A DNA stretch of 64,000 bases, taken from the NCBI RefSeq assembly GCF_024734665.1, contig NZ_CP102931.1, positions 7,079,501 through 7,143,500 of the forward strand. Reading direction: 5' to 3'. A program made the position numbers and the translations under genes. This document shows, piece after piece, positions 58,918 to 64,000 of this stretch. The stretch is from Variovorax paradoxus (GTDB taxonomy: Bacteria; Pseudomonadota; Gammaproteobacteria; Burkholderiales; Burkholderiaceae_C). The notes under the pieces are model-generated. The model was not told the origin of the DNA. It saw only the letters and a program-made list of their open reading frames with translations, and made no database searches. The number at the start of each line of letters is the position of its first letter. Positions within the stretch are counted from its first letter, which is position 1.

Positions 58918-59547
58918 ATGTCACTCGTCCTGGGGGTCATGGGAATCCCGAAAGTGGAGGTCGAACTCCTGAGGATCATCGTTCGCCTTAGCTCCAGTCT
59001 GCGCACCCCGTGGACTGTGAGCGAGTCGGGCAATTGCGACGTGCTGCTGGTAGACAGCACCACGCCCGCCGACGCCTGGCACGCACCTTCCGCTCCCTTT
59101 GTCGTCGTGCCCGTGGTGCAGCGCGGCGAAGCGCATGCCTCCCGCCGGGCGCTGGCGCGGCCGATCTTCGCGGAGGAACTGGTCGACCTGCTCAATGAGG
59201 TGACGCCGGGCGTTCACGACAGCAAGACGGCGGCCGCGGCCGTCTTGCGCTCGGCGCGCGACCGCGCCTCGCTGATCCGCTGGCCCGCACAGGTCACGAT
59301 GCAGCGCAACCCCGTGTATCTGCGGCTGGCCGCCGCGCTCTCCAGGAGCGCGCAGTCCGCCGAAAGCCTGAGCGCGCTCAGCCGCGTGGACGTCGACGAA
59401 TGCTCGACCTTCATGGGCCTGCTCGAGCAGGAGGGCGTTCTGGCCTGGTCGCCCGATGCCGTTGCCCGCGATGCCTTGGCCGCCGAAGGCGCGCGCGAGC
59501 GAACCGGCCTGCTCTCGCGCATTCGCCGGCGCCTCGGGCTGGCCTGA
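58918..59547 (+). CDS. Unknown protein at the head of the GTPase/Roadblock module
   Basis: A 209-residue protein with no family I recognise. Residues 1-90 look like a small alpha/beta domain (VEVELLRIIVRLSSSLR; CDVLLVDST; FVVVPVVQRG; RPIFAEELVDLLNEV), reminiscent of receiver-like folds but without the phospho-acceptor pattern. Residues 105-190 are mainly helical with YLRLAAALSRSAQS and STFMGLLEQEGVLAWSP. The start at ATG 58918 has GGAAG six bases upstream; an earlier in-frame TTG has none. The gene is 57 bases before the GTPase and is probably cotranscribed, so it may be an effector, sensor or exchange factor. Confidence 0.7.
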   Translation: MSLVLGVMGIPKVEVELLRIIVRLSSSLRTPWTVSESGNCDVLLVDSTTPADAWHAPSAPFVVVPVVQRGEAHASRRALARPIFAEELVDLLNEVTPGVHDSKTAAAAVLRSARDRASLIRWPAQVTMQRNPVYLRLAAALSRSAQSAESLSALSRVDVDECSTFMGLLEQEGVLAWSPDAVARDALAAEGARERTGLLSRIRRRLGLA

Positions 59548-59604
59548 GCGCCGCGTGGCTCTTTCTTTCATCATCCATTCGTTCGCGCGTCCAAGGGAAA
59601 TCGC

Positions 59605-60147
59605 TTGAGGGAATACAAACTCGTCTTCACGGGCCCGATGGGCGTTGGCAAGACCACCGCCATCGCCGCCATCAGCGAGCGGGCGCCCATCTCCACCGAC
59701 GTCGCGAACGCCGACACCTTGGTGGTCAAGGCCACCACCACGGTCGGCTTGGACTTCGGCGAACTGACGCTGGACAACGGAGACCGGCTGCGCCTGTACG
59801 GCACGCCGGGGCAGAGCCGCTTCGACTTCATGTGGAAGATTCTGATCCGCGACGCGCTGGGCCTAGCCATCCTGCTGGACAACTCGCGCCCAGCGCCGCT
59901 GGAAGACCTGGACACCTACCTCGACGGTTTTGCCGGCGCGCTGCAGGACATGCCCTGCGCGCTGGGCATCAGCCGCAGCGAGTCTCACCCGTCGCCGTCG
60001 CTGGACGACTACGCACGCGCACTCCATGCCCGCGGGCTGGTGCTGCCGGTGCTCGCCGTCGACCTACGAAAGGGCAGCGACGTCATTTTCCTGATCGAGA
60101 CGCTCCTGATGCAGATCGAAGTCACCGACACCGGAGCAACCCTGTGA
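59605..60147 (+). CDS. Small GTPase of the Srp102/MglA-like family
   Basis: A 180-residue predicted GTPase (COG2229 type). The P loop is GPMGVGKTTAIA, the G2 threonine lies in VKATTTVGLDFGELTL, and the G3 region is YGTPGQSRFDFMW, in which the usual aspartate is replaced by Gly-Thr. ILLDNSRPAPLEDLDTYLDGF follows. The N/TKxD guanine motif is absent: the corresponding strand reads LGISRSESH. Start TTG at 59605 follows AAGGGA at good spacing. Proteins of this family are switches controlled by Roadblock GAPs. The next gene overlaps it by GTGA. Confidence 0.88.
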   Translation: MREYKLVFTGPMGVGKTTAIAAISERAPISTDVANADTLVVKATTTVGLDFGELTLDNGDRLRLYGTPGQSRFDFMWKILIRDALGLAILLDNSRPAPLEDLDTYLDGFAGALQDMPCALGISRSESHPSPSLDDYARALHARGLVLPVLAVDLRKGSDVIFLIETLLMQIEVTDTGATL

Positions 60148-60554
60148 ACATCAGCCGTCTTCTCAAGCTCAAGGCCGCGTCCGAGGCGCAGCGCATCCTG
60201 GAGGACATCGCGGGCGTGACCACGGTAGTCATCGCCACGCCCGACGGCTTCGAGGTCGCCAGCGCCAGCCTGCGCAACGTTGATCCGTCGCGCATCGCGG
60301 CCATGGCCAGCTCCATTTCCGCGATGGGCGCCGTCGTGTCGCAGGAAGCGCGGCTGGGCCGCTGCAAATGCACGACCGTGGCCACCGACGACGGCTTCGC
60401 CCTGTTCAGCCCGGTGCGCAACGGCGAGACCGAGCTGGTGGTGAACGTGATCGCCGGCGCCAACGCGGTGCTCGCGCAGGTCATGTACCGCACAGCCGCC
60501 TGCGTGAAGCTGCTCGAGGCGCACCAGTCCGAAGAGGCGCAGCAGGCGTCCTAG
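60144..60554 (+). CDS. Roadblock/LC7 domain protein 1 (putative GAP, MglB-like)
   Basis: A 136-residue Roadblock-fold protein. The pattern is ILEDIAGVTTVVIATPDGFEVASAS, a helix with SRIAAMASSISAMGAVV, and CKCTTVATDDGFALFSPV, then ELVVNVIAGANAVLAQVMY. Roadblock dimers such as MglB bind small GTPases and accelerate GTP hydrolysis. The start is GTG at 60144, overlapping the GTPase stop (GTGA), so it is translationally coupled. A cysteine pair (RCKC) lies in the middle. Confidence 0.9.
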   Translation: MNISRLLKLKAASEAQRILEDIAGVTTVVIATPDGFEVASASLRNVDPSRIAAMASSISAMGAVVSQEARLGRCKCTTVATDDGFALFSPVRNGETELVVNVIAGANAVLAQVMYRTAACVKLLEAHQSEEAQQAS

Positions 60555-60583
60555 CGCCGCCCCCGACCACCCACCGAATCAGC

Positions 60584-60623
60584 GAGCGGGGACGAGTTTG
60601 CATGCGGCGTCCCCGCTCTTTTC
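60584..60623 (+). terminator. Rho-independent terminator between the Roadblock genes
   Basis: Arms GAGCGGGGACG and CGTCCCCGCTC with a 13-base loop are followed by TTTTC. It lies 30 bases after the first Roadblock gene, so the second Roadblock gene either has its own promoter or is expressed by read-through. Confidence 0.8.
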
Positions 60624-60652
60624 ATACGCATGACCGATAGGAAACACCCGAG

Positions 60653-61012
60653 ATGGCAACGATCCAGCAAAGCATTGACAACCTCCTGACCGCCGACGGC
60701 GCCATGTGCGCCGCCGTGGTCGATTCTTCCAGCGGCATGATGCTGGGCGCGGGCGGCACAGGCGTGGACCTGGAAGTGGCCGCCGCCGGCAACACTGAGG
60801 TGGTGCGCGCCAAGCTCAAGACGATGCGCTCGCTGGGCCTGAACGACGTGATCGAGGACATCCTGATCACCCTGGGCAAGCAATACCACCTTCTGCGCCC
60901 GCTGGCGCAGAAGGAAGGCGTGTTCATCTACTACGTGCTCGACAAGGCCAAGTCGAACCTGGCGCTGGCGCGCCGCAAGCTGCAGGAAGTCGAGAAGGAA
61001 ATCTCTTTCTGA
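60653..61012 (+). CDS. Roadblock/LC7 domain protein 2
   Basis: A 119-residue Roadblock-like protein: SIDNLLTADGAMCAAVVDSSSGMMLGAGGTGVDLEVAAAGNTEV is the first half, with IEDILITLGKQYHLLRPLAQKEGVFIYYVLDKAKSNLALARRKL as the second. It lacks the long helix seen in protein 1 and may form heterodimers with it or act on a different partner. A terminator separates the genes. Confidence 0.85.
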   Translation: MATIQQSIDNLLTADGAMCAAVVDSSSGMMLGAGGTGVDLEVAAAGNTEVVRAKLKTMRSLGLNDVIEDILITLGKQYHLLRPLAQKEGVFIYYVLDKAKSNLALARRKLQEVEKEISF

Positions 61013-61070
61013 TCACTGCCTGAGATGGCACGGGGCGCCCCCCGTTTCCACCTTTCACCTTTTGCCAGGA

Positions 61071-61099
61071 AGCCGGTTCCGCGAGGAGCTGGCTTTTTT
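61071..61099 (+). terminator. Rho-independent terminator after Roadblock protein 2
   Basis: GCCGGTTCC pairs with GGAGCTGGC (two G-U pairs) around a GCGA loop, followed by six T. It ends the Roadblock transcript and lies 17 bases before the convergent Lrp gene's stop codon. Confidence 0.82.
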
Positions 61100-61115
61100 C
61101 GTTTCCGGCCGCTCG

Positions 61116-61592
61116 TCAGCGCGACAGGTGTCCCAGCGGCAGCGCACTGCTGGCCTTGACCTCGCCCAGCGAGAAACTGGTGTGCAGGTCTTTCACGTTC
61201 GGCAGGTTCATGAGGTGCTGGCGCGCGAAGGTCGAGAAGCTGTCGAGGTCCTGCGCCACCACCTGCAGCTCGAAGGTGCCGGTGCCGCTGATGTAGTGGC
61301 AGGCGATCACGTCGGGCAGCTTGCGGATCGCGTCTTCGAGCCTGCGGGTGGCTTCGTGGGTGACGCGCTCGGTGTCCACGCGCACGAATGCGAGCACGCC
61401 CAGCCCGATCTTGTGGCGGTCGATCTCGGCGTGGTAGCCCTTGATGAAGCCGGCCTCTTCCAGCGCGCGCACCCGGCGCCAGCAGGGCGCGGCCGAGAGG
61501 CCCACGCGCTGCGCAAGCTCGGCGTTCGTGAGGCGGCCGTCGGCCTGCAGTTCTTGCAGGATTGCGAGGTCGAACTTGTCAATGCTTTCCAT
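61116..61592 (-). CDS. Lrp/AsnC family regulator of the indolepyruvate oxidoreductase gene
   Basis: A 158-residue regulator starting at ATG 61592 (MESIDKFDLAILQELQADG). Helix-turn-helix LTNAELAQRVGLSAAPCWRRVRALEEAGF is near residues 20-50, and the RAM domain (CHYISGTGTFELQVVAQD) follows. It is divergent from the fused indolepyruvate ferredoxin oxidoreductase gene, so aromatic amino acids are a likely ligand class. Confidence 0.93.
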   Translation of the reverse strand: MESIDKFDLAILQELQADGRLTNAELAQRVGLSAAPCWRRVRALEEAGFIKGYHAEIDRHKIGLGVLAFVRVDTERVTHEATRRLEDAIRKLPDVIACHYISGTGTFELQVVAQDLDSFSTFARQHLMNLPNVKDLHTSFSLGEVKASSALPLGHLSR

Positions 61593-61599
61593 GGATGGC

Positions 61600-61615
61600 A
61601 ATCTTAAGCAAGATT
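61600..61615. promoter_or_regulatory. Candidate Lrp operator (AATCTT-AAGC-AAGATT)
   Basis: A perfect 6-bp dyad eight bases upstream of the regulator's ATG, in the 178-base divergent region. Dyad with an AT-rich centre is consistent with Lrp-type sites; autoregulation is inferred. The rest of the gap has only a GTGCCC/GGGCAC repeat. Confidence 0.4.
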
Positions 61616-61770
61616 CTTTCTGGAAGCGGGTTTTTCAGGGCAAAGAACGCAAACACCTGTCGCGGACCCCGGCATACACTTTGCACGATCATGGGCTCGT
61701 GCCCTACCCGGGCACAGACCCACAGTAATCAGCCAGGCTCACAAGGCCCTGCCATACGGAGACAAAGAAC

Positions 61771-64000
61771 ATGAATGCACCGCTACCTGCGCACATTCGC
61801 AAGGCCCTGGAGACCGTCACGCTCGACGACAAATACTCTCTGGACTACGGCCGTGCCTTCATGAGCGGCGTCCAGGCCCTCGTCAAGCTGCCCATGCTGC
61901 AGCGACTGCGGGACCAGCAGGCCGGCAAGAACACCGCCGGCTTCATCAGCGGCTACCGCGGCTCCCCGCTCGGCGGCTACGACCAGGCGCTGTGGAAGGC
62001 CAGCAAGTTCCTCAAGGAACAGAACATCGTCTTCCAGCCCGGCGTGAACGAAGAGCTGGCGGCCACCGCGCTGTGGGGCACCCAGCAGTTGGGCTTCTCC
62101 CCGCAGGGCACCAACAAGTTCGACGGCGTCTTCGGCATCTGGTACGGCAAGGGCCCGGGCGTGGACCGCTGCTCCGACGTGTTCAAGCACGCCAACATGG
62201 CCGGCACCACCGAGTTCGGCGGCGTGATCGCGGTGGCGGGCGACGACCACATCTCCAAGAGCAGCACGGCCGCGCACCAGAGCGACCACATCTTCAAGGC
62301 CTGCGGCACGCCGGTGTTCTTTCCGGCGAACGTGCAGGAAATTCTCGACCTGGGCATTCACGCCTTCGCGCTGAGCCGCTTCTCGGGCGTGTGGTCGGGC
62401 ATGAAGACGATCCAGGAGATCGTCGAATCGAGCGCCACGGCCATGATCGACCCCGAGCGCGTCGAGATCGTCATTCCCACCGACTTCGAAATGCCGCCTG
62501 GCGGTCTGCACATCCGCTGGCCCGACCATGCGCTGGAGCAGGAAGCCCGGCTCATGCACTACAAGTGGTACGCCGCGCTGGCGTACATCCGCGCCAACCG
62601 GCTGAACCACAACGTCATTCAAGGCCCGAACGACCGCTTCGGCATCATGGCCAGCGGCAAGGCCTATAACGACACCCGCCAGGCGCTGATCGACCTGGGC
62701 CTGGACGACGCGGCCTGCCGCCAGCTCGGCATCCGCCTGCACAAGGTGGGTGTGGTGTGGCCGCTCGAAGCGCAGCTCACGCGCGAGTTCGCCACCGGCC
62801 TGCAAGAGATTCTGGTGGTCGAGGAGAAGCGCCAGGTCATCGAATACCAGCTCAAGGAAGAGCTCTACAACTGGCGCCCCGACGTGCGGCCCAACGTGGT
62901 CGGCAAGTTCGACGAGGGCGAGGTGCACGCGGCCGAGGGCTACTCCGGCGGCGAATGGTCGATGCCCAACCCGACCTCCCACACGCTGCTGCGCGCCAAC
63001 GCCGACCTGAACCCGGCACTCATCGCCAAGGCCATTGCCACGCGACTCAGGAAGACCGGCCTGCTGGCCGCTGCCGGCGCCGACATGGCCGCGCGCATCG
63101 ACGCGCAGCTCGCCATCCTCGAAGCCAAGGAGCGTTCGATGGTGGTGCAGCAGGCTTCCACCAGCGTGGTCGACGCCACGCGCCAGCCCTGGTTCTGCTC
63201 GGGCTGCCCGCACAACACCAGCACCGTGGTGCCCGAAGGCTCGCGCGCAATGGGCGGCATCGGCTGCCACTTCATGGCGACCTGGATGGACCGCTCCACC
63301 ATCGGCTTCACGCAGATGGGCGGCGAGGGCGTGCCGTGGGTGGGCCAGCAGCCCTTCACGACCGACCAGCACATCTTCGCGAACCTGGGCGACGGCACGT
63401 ACTTCCACAGCGGCCTGCTGGCTATTCGCCAGAGCATCGCGGCGGGCGTGAACATCACCTACAAGATCCTCTACAACGACGCGGTCGCCATGACGGGCGG
63501 CCAGCAGGTCGGCGAGCGGCCCGAAGGCCACTCGGTGCTGCAGATTGCCGAGAGCCTGCATGCGGAGGGCGCCAAGAAGGTCGTGATCGTCACCGACGAG
63601 CCCGAGAAGTACGAGGGCGTGAACATCCCCGGCGACCACGTGGCGGTGAAGCATCGCGACCTGCTCGACGACGTTCAGCGCGAGTTCCGCAAGATCCCCG
63701 GCACCACGGCCATCATCTACGACCAGACCTGCGCCACCGAGAAGCGCCGCCGCCGCAAGCGGGGCACGGCCGTCGATCCGGCCAAGCGCGTGGTCATCAA
63801 TGAGCTGGTCTGCGAAGGCTGCGGCGACTGCAGCGTGCAGAGCAACTGCCTGAGCGTGGAGCCGCTGGAAACCGAATTCGGCCGCAAGCGCACCATCAAC
63901 CAGAGCAGCTGCAACAAGGACATGAGCTGCCTGAAGGGCTTCTGCCCGAGCTTCGTGACGGTCGAAGGCGGCCAGCTCAAGAAGAAGAGCAAGAACAAGG
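61771..64000 (+). CDS. Indolepyruvate ferredoxin oxidoreductase, fused IorA-IorB type (partial)
   Basis: The reading frame is open from the ATG at 61771 (MNAPLPAHIRKALETVTLDD) to the right edge, at least 743 residues; full-length fused enzymes are about 1150-1200, so the 3' end is missing. It has the pyruvate:ferredoxin-type core (GFISGYRGSPLGGYDQ at the ThDP/substrate side), the ThDP-binding IFANLGDGTYFHSGLLAIRQSI and YNDAVAMTGGQQVGE, and a ferredoxin-type cysteine cluster VCEGCGDCSVQSNC. It oxidises arylpyruvates to aryl-acetyl-CoA with ferredoxin. Its regulator is the divergent Lrp gene. Confidence 0.92.
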   Translation, partial: MNAPLPAHIRKALETVTLDDKYSLDYGRAFMSGVQALVKLPMLQRLRDQQAGKNTAGFISGYRGSPLGGYDQALWKASKFLKEQNIVFQPGVNEELAATALWGTQQLGFSPQGTNKFDGVFGIWYGKGPGVDRCSDVFKHANMAGTTEFGGVIAVAGDDHISKSSTAAHQSDHIFKACGTPVFFPANVQEILDLGIHAFALSRFSGVWSGMKTIQEIVESSATAMIDPERVEIVIPTDFEMPPGGLHIRWPDHALEQEARLMHYKWYAALAYIRANRLNHNVIQGPNDRFGIMASGKAYNDTRQALIDLGLDDAACRQLGIRLHKVGVVWPLEAQLTREFATGLQEILVVEEKRQVIEYQLKEELYNWRPDVRPNVVGKFDEGEVHAAEGYSGGEWSMPNPTSHTLLRANADLNPALIAKAIATRLRKTGLLAAAGADMAARIDAQLAILEAKERSMVVQQASTSVVDATRQPWFCSGCPHNTSTVVPEGSRAMGGIGCHFMATWMDRSTIGFTQMGGEGVPWVGQQPFTTDQHIFANLGDGTYFHSGLLAIRQSIAAGVNITYKILYNDAVAMTGGQQVGERPEGHSVLQIAESLHAEGAKKVVIVTDEPEKYEGVNIPGDHVAVKHRDLLDDVQREFRKIPGTTAIIYDQTCATEKRRRRKRGTAVDPAKRVVINELVCEGCGDCSVQSNCLSVEPLETEFGRKRTINQSSCNKDMSCLKGFCPSFVTVEGGQLKKKSKNK

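Overview
The window is GC-rich (roughly two thirds G+C) and almost fully coding. Gene content points to a betaproteobacterium of the family Comamonadaceae, most likely Variovorax or a close relative. Supporting this are a DUF3717-DUF1289 fusion, the purB-yaeQ pair, a yhdP/glnE block, two tetronate oxidases with the OtnK/OtnC/OtnI pathway, a PhoX phosphatase, and short GCTnn-N7-nnAGC palindromes of the kind common in this family. No rRNA, tRNA, CRISPR array, phage or complete insertion sequence was seen. The genus is an inference from gene content.

Layout. 0-7 kb: housekeeping genes (moaC, an M48 protease, a TerC-type manganese exporter behind a yybP-ykoY riboswitch, small zinc-finger proteins, yaeQ, purB). 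7-15 kb: redox and stress genes, namely a GST, a three-gene FAD oxidoreductase/DUF1365/CFA-synthase-like operon, a periplasmic glutathione peroxidase, a di-iron ferritin-like enzyme, and an ECF41 sigma factor next to a carboxymuconolactone-decarboxylase-like target; both of the last two carry an ECF41-type promoter. 15-31 kb: envelope and signalling (rlpA, glnE, yhdP, a nitrilase-family amidase, a PAS histidine kinase with a FixJ-type regulator, two OmpA-like proteins, mltA, phoX). 31-35 kb: an Lrp regulator divergent from a stand-alone aceE-like E1 gene, resembling the mdeR/mdeB arrangement.

35-43.6 kb is a tight catabolic operon for four-carbon sugar acids: FadR-type regulator, MFS importer, LtnD, DenD, OtnK, OtnC and OtnI, which should convert L-threonate and D-erythronate to dihydroxyacetone phosphate. 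It continues by start/stop overlaps into a CodA-like amidohydrolase and a RidA protein, which hints at a nitrogen-containing substrate. 43.6-51.3 kb, on the other strand, holds a RutR-like TetR regulator, a PDR-type reductase, a quinone reductase, a TauABC-type ABC transporter, an FAD-linked oxidase and a creatininase-family hydrolase. A RutR-box-like operator lies in the leading promoter, so the block looks like an uptake and breakdown module for an N-heterocycle. A repeat of two inverted units interrupts it at 47.1-47.35 kb.

51.4-64 kb: an autotransporter, two MFS exporters, an amino-acid ABC transporter lacking an ATPase gene, a small-GTPase/Roadblock module (unknown protein, Srp102-type GTPase and two Roadblock proteins), and an Lrp regulator divergent from a fused indolepyruvate ferredoxin oxidoreductase that runs off the right edge. 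The strongest second-look items are the paired ECF41 promoters, one of which overlaps the obvious start of the sigma gene, the GTPase/Roadblock module, the RutR-like operator and N-heterocycle locus, and the repeat at 47 kb.
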